A stretch of 64,000 nt of DNA from Streptomyces regalis (GTDB taxonomy: Bacteria; Actinomycetota; Actinomycetes; Streptomycetales; Streptomycetaceae), in assembly GCF_001509475.1 (NCBI RefSeq), contig NZ_LLZG01000312.1, positions 1 to 64,000 on the forward strand, given 5' to 3'. The notes beneath the pieces were generated by a model. It did no database searches. It was not told the DNA's origin and saw nothing but the letters and a program-made list of their open reading frames with translations. The position numbers were made by a program, and so were the translations under genes. Shown here one piece after another: positions 41,876 through 50,063 of this stretch (the first letter of the stretch is position 1; each line of letters opens with the position of its first letter).

Positions 41876-42910
41876 ATGCCTACCGCCTTACGTGCCGTTC
41901 CCGCCGCCCTCGCCGGCGCCCTGCTGCTTGCCGCGTGTGGTTCCGAGAGCGCCTCGCCGGGCGGTGACGACGGCCGGGTCCGGGCCGAGACGCTGTGTCC
42001 CTCGGACTTCTCGCAGTACGGTGCTCCGCCGCCCGCCGAATCGTCCGTCGGCCCTTCCGGTACGCCGACTGCGCTACCCCTGCCGTCTGCCGACGGTGCG
42101 GCAGAGGACGGCGTGAAGATCACCGCGCTGTACGCCTGGGGGGCGAAGAGCGGCTGCGATGCCGACTACTCCGCCGAGTTCGAGGTCACCAACCGGGGGA
42201 CCGAGGCGGCCACCTACACCGTCATCGTCGGGTTCCTCTCGGGGGCCGGAGGAGCGGTCGACAACGTCGAGCGGACCGTCGACGCGGTCGCGCCGGGGCG
42301 GACCGCCAAGGGGACCGTCGTCATGGGGCAGCTGCCGGGTCACGCGCCCGAAGTGTCGGGCGCGGAGGTGATCCAGGTGCGCAGCGTTCCCGCCGACGAG
42401 GCGTCGTCCGCCTCGGGGCCGTGCCCCGCGTCCGGGGTGCGCGTCTACGCGGACGAGGGGGATGCTGCCATGGGGCTGCGCGTGGTCGGCCTGCATCTCG
42501 TCAACTGCGGCACCCGGCCCTACCAGCTCAACGGCTACCCGGAGCTCGAACTCCTCGACGACGACCACGACACCGTCGACGGTGTGCGGATCCTCCAGGG
42601 GACCGACCAGATCAGCACCGCCACCGGTGGCGGCGGCAGCCCGCAGCCCGTTGCCCTCCGGCCGGGCGAGGCCGCCGAGGCGGTGCTGGCGTGGCGGAAC
42701 ACCACCGAGGCGGGCGTCGGCGACCCGGTGAACGCGCCGTACATCCGGGTGCGGGCGAAGCCCGGGGCCGACCCCGTGATGGTGCTGCCGGAACTCGACC
42801 TCGGGACGACGGGGAGGCTCGGCGTCGGACCGTGGAAGAAGGACGAGGCGCACCGGGACCCTGCCGCCACTGCCCCTGCCACCACTGCCCCCGCCACCCA
42901 GCGGCCGTGA
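41876..42910 (+). CDS. Lipoprotein with DUF4232-like domain
   Basis: A 344-aa exported lipoprotein: signal peptide with lipobox LLLAAC at 15-20, a disordered Ser/Pro stretch, a beta-sandwich region (about 85-175; AEFEVTNRGTEAATYTVIVG) and a C-terminal DUF4232-like region (about 185-320) with MGLRVVGLHLVNCGTRPYQL, NGYPELELLDDD and LRPGEAAEAVLAW. DUF4232 domains are common in Streptomyces lipoproteins and have no proven role. GAGGT lies six bases before the ATG. The end overlaps the start of the small membrane protein gene (GTGA), so they are co-translated. Confidence 0.88.
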   Translation: MPTALRAVPAALAGALLLAACGSESASPGGDDGRVRAETLCPSDFSQYGAPPPAESSVGPSGTPTALPLPSADGAAEDGVKITALYAWGAKSGCDADYSAEFEVTNRGTEAATYTVIVGFLSGAGGAVDNVERTVDAVAPGRTAKGTVVMGQLPGHAPEVSGAEVIQVRSVPADEASSASGPCPASGVRVYADEGDAAMGLRVVGLHLVNCGTRPYQLNGYPELELLDDDHDTVDGVRILQGTDQISTATGGGGSPQPVALRPGEAAEAVLAWRNTTEAGVGDPVNAPYIRVRAKPGADPVMVLPELDLGTTGRLGVGPWKKDEAHRDPAATAPATTAPATQRP

Positions 42911-43473
42911 TCACGCTCCTCGTCCTCCTCGGATGCGCGCTCGCCCTGTACCTGCTCGCCCATCCCCGTATCGCACCGGGGTTCAAGGTCCTCGCCCTCA
43001 CCGCGCCTCCGGTGGCCGCAGTGGTCTGGCTCCTTGCCGTGGTGGTCGAAGAGCCTGCCACCGCCGTCGCCGTCACCGCGGTGTTCGCGGTCGTCCTGAT
43101 CGCGCTGATCGGGCTCCTCGCCCATCCCCGCCTGCTGACCTGGACGAAGATGACCGTCTTCGTCACGGTTCCGGCCGCGGCGCTGGCCTGGCTGCTGGTC
43201 GTCACCGCGGACGACACGCTCAAGGACCCCGGCGAGGACCCGTGCTCCATGTACCACGGCGGCGTCGGCGTCTCCAGGGCGTTTCCCCCGCAGGCGTACT
43301 GCCGCTACGACGACGGCAGCACCCACAACCTCGCGGCGGGCGCCCAGTTCGTGTTCTGGGTCTGCTTCGTCAGCAGCCTGCTGCTGCTCGCGGCCGGTCT
43401 GTGGGACGTGGCCCGAGACCCGCGGGCGCTCGTGCGGCAGTTCCGTACGGTGGCGAGGCAGCACACTCGATAA
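42907..43473 (+). CDS. Small integral membrane protein, unknown function
   Basis: A 188-aa protein with about five membrane segments (ITLLVLLGCALALYLLA, LALTAPPVAAVVWLLAVVV, AVFAVVLIALIGLLA, TVPAAALAWLLVVTA, FVFWVCFVSSLLLLAAGLW). Between the fourth and fifth is an extracytoplasmic loop of 50 residues with two cysteines (DPCSMYHGG, AYCRYDDG) that could form a disulphide. A repeated LLAHPR motif after the first and third helices suggests an internal duplication. The GTG at 42907 overlaps the upstream TGA. The family is not recognised; a partner of the lipoprotein is likely. Confidence 0.75.
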   Translation: MITLLVLLGCALALYLLAHPRIAPGFKVLALTAPPVAAVVWLLAVVVEEPATAVAVTAVFAVVLIALIGLLAHPRLLTWTKMTVFVTVPAAALAWLLVVTADDTLKDPGEDPCSMYHGGVGVSRAFPPQAYCRYDDGSTHNLAAGAQFVFWVCFVSSLLLLAAGLWDVARDPRALVRQFRTVARQHTR

Positions 43474-43550
43474 GCCCCCATGACGGACGCGCCCGTTGTG
43501 TTGTCCCACCCCATATCGACGGATCGTTCACGCTTCTACGGTCCCTCCCC

Positions 43551-44573
43551 ATGACCCAGACCAGAGCCGCAAGTCGTCGTATCTGTCGTATCCCCGCCCT
43601 GCGTATCCCCGCCCTGCGTATCCCCGTCCTGGCGACCCTCCTCGTCGCCCTGATCGCCGCCGTCCTCACGCCCGGCCGGGCCGAGGCGGCCTCCCTCCAG
43701 GAAGTCACCGGGTTCGGGTCGAACCCCGGTGCCCTGCGTATGTTCCGGTACGTCCCCGACGGGCTGCCCGCAGGCCGGCCCGTGGTCGTCGCGCTGCACG
43801 GCTGCACGCAGAACGCCTCCGGTTACGGCACCGGCAGCGGATGGCTCCAGCTCGCCGACCGCTGGGGCTTCTCCGTCGTCCTGCCGCAGCAGCAGAGTGC
43901 CAACAACGCCTCGTCCTGCTTCAACTGGTTCCAGAGCGGCGACATCGCCCGCGGCCAGGGCGAGGCCGCGTCCGTCGCGCAGATGGTGGACCGGCAGCTC
44001 GCGGATGTCTCCGGTGACGCGTCGCGCGTGTATGTCACCGGGCTGTCCGCCGGGGGCGGGATGAGCGCCGTGATGATGGCGGCGTATCCGGAGAGGTTCG
44101 CGGCGGGCGGGATCGTCGCCGGGCTGCCGTACGGGTGCGCGCAGGCCGCCGGGTCGCCGTATGTGTGCATGTACGTCGGTGCCACGCAGACCCCGCGGCA
44201 GTGGGGCGACCGGGTGCGCGCCGCCCGGCCGGGGTACACCGGCCCCTGGCCCACGCTGATCGCCTTCCAGGGCACGGCCGACTACACCGTGAAGCCCGTC
44301 AACATGACCGACCTGATGCGGCAGTGGACCGATGTGCACGGCGCCGACCAGGCGGCCGACGTGAGTGACACCGTCGCCGGGTATCCGCATCAGGTCTTCC
44401 GGGACGCGGGCGGGCGGGCCGTCGTGGAGACGTACAGCATCACCGGGATGGGGCATGGGCAACCCGTCGATCCGGGGAGCGGGAGTGAGCAGTGCGGGAG
44501 CGTCGGGGCGTATGTCCTCGACGTGAACCTGTGTGCCGCGTACCGGATGGGGCGGGCCTGGGGGCTGGGCTGA
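43551..44573 (+). CDS. Secreted esterase, PHB depolymerase family
   Basis: A 340-aa secreted alpha/beta-hydrolase. Signal peptide (1-47, ending GRAEAA) contains a triplicated RIPAL/RIPVL element encoded by 15-bp repeats. The catalytic Ser is S166 in the lipase box GLSAGGGMS; oxyanion hole in ALHGCTQNAS; NNASSCFNWF, FQGTADYTV and a final GHGQPVDPG complete the Esterase_phd pattern. Such enzymes cut short-chain polyhydroxyalkanoates, acetyl-xylan or feruloyl esters. TACGGT, eight bases upstream of the ATG, suggests a leaderless transcript. No carbohydrate-binding or PHB-binding domain follows. Confidence 0.88.
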   Translation: MTQTRAASRRICRIPALRIPALRIPVLATLLVALIAAVLTPGRAEAASLQEVTGFGSNPGALRMFRYVPDGLPAGRPVVVALHGCTQNASGYGTGSGWLQLADRWGFSVVLPQQQSANNASSCFNWFQSGDIARGQGEAASVAQMVDRQLADVSGDASRVYVTGLSAGGGMSAVMMAAYPERFAAGGIVAGLPYGCAQAAGSPYVCMYVGATQTPRQWGDRVRAARPGYTGPWPTLIAFQGTADYTVKPVNMTDLMRQWTDVHGADQAADVSDTVAGYPHQVFRDAGGRAVVETYSITGMGHGQPVDPGSGSEQCGSVGAYVLDVNLCAAYRMGRAWGLG

Positions 44574-44622
44574 GCCGACGTGCTCTGTCGCCGCGGGCGG
44601 TTGTCCGGGATGCTGCTGAGGC

Positions 44623-46215
44623 ATGAGCAGACCCGTGAGCGCTTCCGGAAGACGCCTCAACTCCCGTAGAAGACTGTGGATTTGTCCCGTCGCCGTGGCG
44701 CTCGTCGCCGCCGTCCTCGGTCCCGGCGCGCAGGCCGGTGCGGATGCCGGCCGAAGTGGCCTGCCGGAGGCCATCGACACCGTGCTGGGCGATGCGCGGA
44801 TGGAGGGCGGCGTGGCGAGCGTCGTGGTCGCGGACGCCCGCACCGGCGAGCTCCTCTACCAGCACCTGCCCTCCACCCGCCTTATGCCCGCCTCCAACAC
44901 CAAGCTCGCCACCTCGGCTGCTGCGATGGAGCTGCTCGGCCCCGGGTACCGGTTCACGACGGATGTGCTGTCGACCGGCCGACGGCAGGGCTCGGTGCTT
45001 TACGGTGACCTCTACCTGCGCGGCACCGGCGACCCGACCTTGCTCGCCAAGGACTACGACCGGCTCGCCGCCGACGTCGCCGCGTCCGGCGTCACCCGCG
45101 TCGCCGGGCGCCTCGTCGCCGACGACACCCGGTTCGACGACCAGCGGCTCGGCCGTTCCTGGGCCGCCGACGACGAGTCCTCCTACTACTCGGCCCAGAT
45201 CAGTGCCCTCAGCGTGGCCCCGGACACCGACTACGACACCGGGACCGTGATCGTCACGGTCGCGCCGGGGGAGGAGGCCGGTGACGAACCGGTCGTCACC
45301 GTCACGCCCGACACCGACCACGTCGACCTCGACGTGCGGGCCACCACCGTCGCCGCCGGCGGCGCCAACGACCTCACCGTCGAGCGGGAGCACGGCACCA
45401 ACACCATCGTCGTCAGCGGTACGACACCCGTCGGCGGGGCCGGCGCGAAGGAGTGGGCCACCGTCTGGGAGCCCACCGGATACGCCGCCGCCGTCTTCCG
45501 GGACGCGCTCGCGAAGCACGGGGTGAAGGTCGTGGGACCGACCCGCCTGGGCCGCCAGACCCCCGCGACCGCAAGGGAGTTGGCCTCACACGACTCCATG
45601 CCCCTCAAGGACCTGCTCGTCCCGTTCATGAAGCTCTCCAACAACATGCACGCCGAGATCCTCACCAAGGCCATGGGCTACGAGGCGTCGAAGCAAGGGA
45701 GTTGGAGCGCCGGACTGCGTGCCGTCAGCGGGTACCTCAAGGGCATCGGCGTCGACTCCGGCAAGTTGCGGCAGGTCGACGGCTCCGGGCTCTCCCGGAT
45801 GAACAACTTCCCGGCCGGACAGCTCGTCGAGCTCCTCCTCGCGGTGCGCGCCGAGCCCTGGTACGCCGACTGGTACCGCGCACTGCCCGTCGCCTGCGCC
45901 CCGGACCGGTTCGTCGGGGGCACGCTGCGGACGCGGATGTGCGGTACGGCTGCCGCGCTCAACGCCCGTGCGAAGACCGGGTCGTTGACCGGGGCGTCGG
46001 CCCTGTCCGGGTATGTCACGGATGCCGGGGGACGTGAACTCGTCTACGGCATTGTCCTCAACAACTATCTGGCCTCGTCGGTGAAGCCGTTGGAGGACGC
46101 GATCGTGGTGACGTTGGCCAAGTCGACCGCGCAGGCGGCGGGTTCGGCGTCGGTGCGTGGGGGCGGGATGAACACCGACATCGAGTGCAGTTGGCGTAAG
46201 CCGGATATCTGCTGA
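44623..46215 (+). CDS. D-alanyl-D-alanine carboxypeptidase/endopeptidase (PBP4, S13 family)
   Basis: A 530-aa secreted low-molecular-mass penicillin-binding protein that trims or cuts peptidoglycan cross-bridges. Signal peptide (1-40), then the three active-site motifs: S91-x-x-K94 in PASNTKLATS, SNN in FMKLSNNMHAEIL, and KTG in ARAKTGSLTG. The large S13 insert between the first two motifs (about 110-330) is present (YLRGTGDPTLL, FDDQRLGRSW). The C-terminus has two cysteines (DIECSWRKPDIC) beyond the domain. A D,D-carboxypeptidase role in spore or vegetative wall maturation is expected. GAGG lies close to the ATG. Confidence 0.93.
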   Translation: MSRPVSASGRRLNSRRRLWICPVAVALVAAVLGPGAQAGADAGRSGLPEAIDTVLGDARMEGGVASVVVADARTGELLYQHLPSTRLMPASNTKLATSAAAMELLGPGYRFTTDVLSTGRRQGSVLYGDLYLRGTGDPTLLAKDYDRLAADVAASGVTRVAGRLVADDTRFDDQRLGRSWAADDESSYYSAQISALSVAPDTDYDTGTVIVTVAPGEEAGDEPVVTVTPDTDHVDLDVRATTVAAGGANDLTVEREHGTNTIVVSGTTPVGGAGAKEWATVWEPTGYAAAVFRDALAKHGVKVVGPTRLGRQTPATARELASHDSMPLKDLLVPFMKLSNNMHAEILTKAMGYEASKQGSWSAGLRAVSGYLKGIGVDSGKLRQVDGSGLSRMNNFPAGQLVELLLAVRAEPWYADWYRALPVACAPDRFVGGTLRTRMCGTAAALNARAKTGSLTGASALSGYVTDAGGRELVYGIVLNNYLASSVKPLEDAIVVTLAKSTAQAAGSASVRGGGMNTDIECSWRKPDIC

Positions 46216-46243
46216 TTGCGCACAGTAACAGCATGGATACGGT
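46216..46243 (+). promoter_or_regulatory. Putative promoter of the structured leader
   Basis: TTGCGC at 46216-46221 and TACGGT at 46238-46243 are separated by 16 bases, directly after the carboxypeptidase stop. Transcription would start near 46250, about 20 bases before the long stem. Confidence 0.5.
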
Positions 46244-46268
46244 AATCTGACGCCGTGACGCGCCCTTT

Positions 46269-46375
46269 GGGTGCGTCCTCCCTTCACTCCGGGCCCCACC
46301 TCGTCGGGGCCCGGCCCGACGAGAGCGGTCCCGGGACCGTGACAGACCGCCTCACGTCGAAGGGAGGACGCCCCC
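46269..46375 (+). ncRNA. Structured leader RNA that hides a ribosome binding site
   Basis: GGGTGCGTCCTCCCTTC at 46269-46285 pairs with GAAGGGAGGACGCCCCC at 46359-46375 along 17 bp with one mismatch. The 3' strand contains AGGGAGGA, the ribosome binding site of the peptide ORF at 46378, so the closed stem should block translation. Inside the stem CTCGTCGGG/CCCGACGAG (46300-46308, 46315-46323) competes with CCGGGCCCC/GGGGCCCGG (46289-46297, 46306-46314); only one can form. A further palindrome CGGTCCCGGGACCG is at 46326-46339. The mutually exclusive stems look like a switch. No known riboswitch class was recognised. Confidence 0.6.
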
Positions 46376-46377
46376 GC

Positions 46378-46491
46378 ATGGGCTGTCACGAGGAGCAGAA
46401 ACCGACTCTCGTCATGCGGCTGATCCGGCTCTTGCCGGAGCGAACGGCCAAGCACGCGAGGAGGTGGCTGCTCTGGTGGCTCACCAGGTAG
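46378..46491 (+). CDS. 37-aa Trp/Arg-rich peptide
   Basis: A short ORF beginning ATG at 46378 nine bases after AGGGAGGA. The peptide begins MGCHEEQKPTL and has a basic, amphipathic C-terminal half (MRLIRLLPERTAKHARRW, then LLWWLTR): net positive charge, three Trp, possibly membrane-active. The frame also stays open from a GTG at 46255, but then the leader structure would be inside the coding region. No family is recognised. The TAG lies at the start of the first nested hairpin. It could be a regulatory leader peptide, a small toxin or a membrane peptide; function is unknown. Confidence 0.5.
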   Translation: MGCHEEQKPTLVMRLIRLLPERTAKHARRWLLWWLTR

Positions 46492-46655
46492 CCGGATATC
46501 CCCCACGGAACAGGGGATATCCGACAGGCTCCTAGTGAGCCGGGCCCTGCTCGGAGTAACGGCTCCGGGTGGGGCCCACCTTCATCTGGTGGCTCAGCAG
46601 CTGGCCGGATATCCCCACACGGCCTGGGGATATACGGCAGATTCCTGCTGAGCTC
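46472..46655. repeat. Two covarying nested-hairpin repeats, 113-nt period
   Basis: Both units read TCTGGTGGCTCA, four to ten bases, then CCGGATATCCCC, a nine-base loop and GGGGATATMCGG, and a closing complement of the opening CTCA. The first unit begins at 46472 and the second at 46585. Inner stems: CCGGATATCCCC/GGGGATATCCG. Outer stems: GGCTCAC/GTGAGCC in unit 1 but GCTCAGCAG/CTGCTGAGC in unit 2, so the differences are compensatory. GCCGGATATC also ends the upstream carboxypeptidase gene (46199-46208). Between the units lies GC-rich DNA with no ORF. They could be terminators, REP-like palindromes or mobile-element ends. Confidence 0.65.
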
Positions 46656-46753
46656 GGGCATCCGCCTGGGTAAAGCATCAGGGCCCAGACAGCGCCCTCT
46701 GCGTCCAAGTACAGCACACGAGCCCCCCACCCGGCAGCACGATCACCCTCAGT

Positions 46754-47764
46754 TCACGCCACCGCCCGCCGAGCCGTACTCCCCCTCTCCGTCATCCTCG
46801 GCGCCAGCAAAGTCGCCTCCGACACGGCCTTCCCGTCCAGCTTCTTCATCAGCAGCTCCACGGCCCGCGCCCCCACCTCCGCGGCAGGCAACGCGATCGA
46901 CGTCACCGGCACCCGCAGCGATTCCGCGAGCTCGTCCGGGCAGATCGCGGTGACCGAAAGGTCCCCCGGCACCCGCAGCCCCAGCCCCTCAAAGGCGTCG
47001 ATCAGCGGCTCCAGGATCGCCTCGTTGTGGACGACGACCCCCGTCAACGCGGGCTGCTCCCGCAGCAGTTGCTCGGCGACCGCGCGTGCCGCCGCGGGCG
47101 AAGCCTCGCACGGATGTACGGCGGAGGTGAGCCGCCCCCGGTCGGCGGCGGCCGTGAAGCCCTGCACCATCCGCTGGGCGAACGCCGTCCCCCGCACATA
47201 CACCTCCGGCGGCGACCCCACCAGCGCCACCACCCGGTGCCCGAGCCGCGCCAGATGCTCCACGCATGCCTCGCCGGCCGCCATGAAGTCGAGGTCGATG
47301 CAGGTCAGCCCCTCGGACGAGGCCGGGAACCCGATCATCACCGACGGCCGGTCCAGGCCCCGCAGCAGGGGCAGCCGCGGATCGTTCAGCTGTACGTCCA
47401 TGACGATCAGCGCGTCCACCAGTGCCGTATCCACGACCCGCCGCAGCCCCACCTCGCCCTCCTCCTGGGTCAGCAGCAGCACGTCATGGCCGTACCGGCG
47501 AGCCGTGGTCACCACCGACACCGCGAACTGCATCACCACCGGCACATCGATCCCGGCCCGCAGCGGCACCATCAGCGCCAGGACGTTCGACCTGCTGCTG
47601 GCCAGTGCGCGGGCGCCGGCGTGCGGGCGGTAGCCCAGCAGGCGGATGGACTCCTCGACGCGGCGTCGGGTCTCCTCGGAGATCGGGCGTTTGCCGCTGA
47701 CGACGTAGGAGACCGTGCTGGGGGAGACCCCGGCGTGCCGCGCCACGTCCGTGATCTTCACCAT
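46754..47764 (-). CDS. LacI family transcriptional regulator
   Basis: A 336-aa sugar-responsive repressor. HTH (1-50): VKITDVARHAGVSPSTVSYV and VSGKRPISEETRRRVEES, with the hinge helix RPHAGARALASSRSN that inserts in the minor groove. The periplasmic-binding-protein-like core follows (VLALMVPLRAGIDVPVVMQF, VVHNEAILEPLIDAF, PVTSIALPAAEVGARAVELL). The ATG overlaps the stop of the GH31 gene by one base (TGATG), so the regulator is made from the same transcript as the enzyme it probably controls. Likely operators lie at 50064-50104. Effector: presumably a xyloside or glucoside. Confidence 0.93.
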   Translation of the reverse strand: MVKITDVARHAGVSPSTVSYVVSGKRPISEETRRRVEESIRLLGYRPHAGARALASSRSNVLALMVPLRAGIDVPVVMQFAVSVVTTARRYGHDVLLLTQEEGEVGLRRVVDTALVDALIVMDVQLNDPRLPLLRGLDRPSVMIGFPASSEGLTCIDLDFMAAGEACVEHLARLGHRVVALVGSPPEVYVRGTAFAQRMVQGFTAAADRGRLTSAVHPCEASPAAARAVAEQLLREQPALTGVVVHNEAILEPLIDAFEGLGLRVPGDLSVTAICPDELAESLRVPVTSIALPAAEVGARAVELLMKKLDGKAVSEATLLAPRMTERGSTARRAVA

Positions 47765-50016
47765 CAGGCCAGCTCCAGGGAGAGAAACCCGGTCCCCGCC
47801 TGTGCCCGCACCGCGCGTTCGCCCGCCGCCAGCCCCCAGGGTGCGGACGGGTCGCTGCACGACGCCCGCAGCGTGTCCCCTTCCCGTACGACCGTGAAGG
47901 CCACCTCCCCGACCCGCACCGTCACCTGCGCGCCCCGCTCCAGCCCGAACGCCCGCAGCGTGACCCCGTCGGCATGGTCGTAGTCGGGCCGGTCGTCCAC
48001 CGCGCCCACCGGGATCACCGCACCCGGCCGCACCAGCAGCGGCACGCTCTGGAAGCCGTGCTGCTCGCGCACCCAGCGCGGGCCGGTCACAGTACGTCCG
48101 CTGAGGAGGTGGGTCCAGGTGCCCTCGGGGACGTAGTACGAGACGTCTCCCTCGTCGCTGAAGACGGGGGCCACCAGCAGGTCGGACCCGAGCATGTACT
48201 GCCGTTCCAGATGCGCGCACCCGGGGTCGTCCGGGAACTCCAGCACCATCGCCCGCATCATCGGCACGCCCTCGGTGTGGGCGGTGCGGGCGGCCTCGTA
48301 CAGGTAAGGCATGAGCCGCAGCTTCAGGCGGATGAAGTGCCGGGCCACGTCCACGGATTCGTCGTCGAAGTGCCAGGGGACGCGGTACGAGGACGATCCG
48401 TGCAGGCGGCTGTGCGAGGACAGCAGGCCGAACGCCAGCCACCGCTTGAACAGCGCGGGCGACGGCGTGCCCTCGAAGCCGCCGATGTCGTGGCTCCAGT
48501 ACCCGAAGCCGGACAGGCCGAGCGAGAGACCTCCGCGCAGCGACTCCGCCATCGACTCGTACGTCGCCTCGCAGTCGCCGCCCCAGTGCACGGGGAACTG
48601 CTGGCTGCCCGCCGTCGCCGACCGAGCGAAGAGCACCGCCTCCTCCTCGCCGCGGTGCTTGCGCAGTACGTCGAAGACGGTGCGGTTGTAGAGGTACGTG
48701 TAGTAGTTGTGCATCCGCTCCGGGTCGGAGCCGTCGGACCACGTCACGTCGACCGGTACGCGCTCGCCGAAGTCGGTCTTGAAGCAGTCGACGCCCTGTG
48801 CGAGCAGCGCCTCCAGTTTGGCGGCGTACCAGTCGCGGGCGGCGGGGGAGGTGAAGTCGACCAGCGCCATGCCCGGCTGCCACAGGTCCCACTGCCAGAT
48901 GCTGCCGTCCGGCCGTTTCAGCAGATGCCCGAGCGCCTTGCCCTCCGCGAACAGGGGCGAGCGCTGGGCGATGTACGGGTTGATCCAGACGCAGACCCGC
49001 AGGTCCTTCGCCTTCAGCCGGGCCAGCATCCCCTCGGGGTCCGGGAAGACGCGCGGGTCCCACTGGAAGTCGCACCAGTTGAACTCGCGCATCCAGAAGC
49101 AGTCGAAGTGGAAGACGGAGAGGGGGAGTTCGCGCTCGCGCATGCCGTCCACGAAGGACGTCACCGTCTCCTCGTCGTACGACGTCGTGAAGGACGTCGA
49201 CAGCCACAGGCCGAAGGACCAGGCGGGCGGGAGAGCGGGGCGGCCCGTCAGCGCCGTGTACTTGCGGAGGATCTCCTTCGGGGTCGGGCCGTGGATGACG
49301 TAGTACGTCAGCTCCTGCGTCTCCGCGCTGAACTGCACCCGGGACACGACCTCCGAGGCCACCTCGAAGGAGACCTTGCCGGGGTGGTCGACGAAGACGC
49401 CGTAGCCCGCGTCGGTGAGGAAGAACGGGACGTTCTTGTACGCCTGCTCGCTGCACGTGCCGCCGTCGGCCTGCCAGATGTCGACGACCTGCCCGTTCTT
49501 GACCAGCGGGCCGAAGCGCTCGCCGAGGCCGTAGACGGACGTGCCGACGCCGAGGCGCAGCTGCTCGCGCAGGTAGTGCGCCCCGCTCGCGTCCCGCATG
49601 ATGCCCATGCTCTTGGCGCCGCTCGAGGTGAGGGTGCGGCCGCCGGCCAGGAACTCGACCTGCCAGGGGCCGGTGCGGGCGACCCGGACCGACAGGGCGC
49701 CGGAGGTGAGGGTCGCGTGCTCGTCGTCGTAGGAGATCTGCGGGGCGGTCTCCTCCGACCCGGCGAGTTCGAACTCGGGGCCGCGGGGCTGCTCGCCGCT
49801 GAAGTGGGTGAGGGTGAGGCCGATGACGTCGGGCATCGGGGTGTGGGCGTTGATCGTCATGACCGGTCCCGTCATCAGGTCGCCGCGGGTGCGGATGGGC
49901 CGGGTCGGCGCGTGGATCTCCAGGGCGCCGTCCGACTCGGTGACGTCGAGGACTTCGGCGGGGTGGTCCGCGGTGACTCCCTTGCGCAGGAGCCAGTAGC
50001 CGTCCGTGAACTTCAT
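47764..50016 (-). CDS. GH31 alpha-xylosidase (YicI-like)
   Basis: A 750-aa cytoplasmic glycoside hydrolase that removes alpha-xylose (or alpha-glucose) from oligosaccharides. The catalytic nucleophile is D415 in CFKTDFGERVP and the acid/base D481 in HWGGDCEATYESM, almost the same positions as in E. coli YicI (416 and 482). LSVFHFDCFWMREFNWCDFQ and KTDFGERVP distinguish the YicI group from alpha-glucosidases. There is no signal peptide. AAGGA lies eight bases before the ATG at 50014-50016. It is the first gene of an operon with lacI, behind two palindromic operators. The matching sugar importer may be the one at 24-27.6 kb or elsewhere. Confidence 0.93.
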   Translation of the reverse strand: MKFTDGYWLLRKGVTADHPAEVLDVTESDGALEIHAPTRPIRTRGDLMTGPVMTINAHTPMPDVIGLTLTHFSGEQPRGPEFELAGSEETAPQISYDDEHATLTSGALSVRVARTGPWQVEFLAGGRTLTSSGAKSMGIMRDASGAHYLREQLRLGVGTSVYGLGERFGPLVKNGQVVDIWQADGGTCSEQAYKNVPFFLTDAGYGVFVDHPGKVSFEVASEVVSRVQFSAETQELTYYVIHGPTPKEILRKYTALTGRPALPPAWSFGLWLSTSFTTSYDEETVTSFVDGMRERELPLSVFHFDCFWMREFNWCDFQWDPRVFPDPEGMLARLKAKDLRVCVWINPYIAQRSPLFAEGKALGHLLKRPDGSIWQWDLWQPGMALVDFTSPAARDWYAAKLEALLAQGVDCFKTDFGERVPVDVTWSDGSDPERMHNYYTYLYNRTVFDVLRKHRGEEEAVLFARSATAGSQQFPVHWGGDCEATYESMAESLRGGLSLGLSGFGYWSHDIGGFEGTPSPALFKRWLAFGLLSSHSRLHGSSSYRVPWHFDDESVDVARHFIRLKLRLMPYLYEAARTAHTEGVPMMRAMVLEFPDDPGCAHLERQYMLGSDLLVAPVFSDEGDVSYYVPEGTWTHLLSGRTVTGPRWVREQHGFQSVPLLVRPGAVIPVGAVDDRPDYDHADGVTLRAFGLERGAQVTVRVGEVAFTVVREGDTLRASCSDPSAPWGLAAGERAVRAQAGTGFLSLELA

Positions 50017-50063
50017 GTGGGGGGTCCTTACTCGACTGCGCCTGAGGTGATGCCGGCTCCGTT

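Noticed and set aside
46255..46491. A 78-aa start at GTG 46255 for the Trp-rich peptide
   Set aside because: It would place the whole base-paired leader inside coding sequence and has no ribosome binding site; the ATG at 46378 has AGGGAGGA at good distance. Not fully excluded.
46472..46655. CRISPR array
   Set aside because: Only two imperfect units 113 nt apart, no regular spacers and no cas genes in the window.
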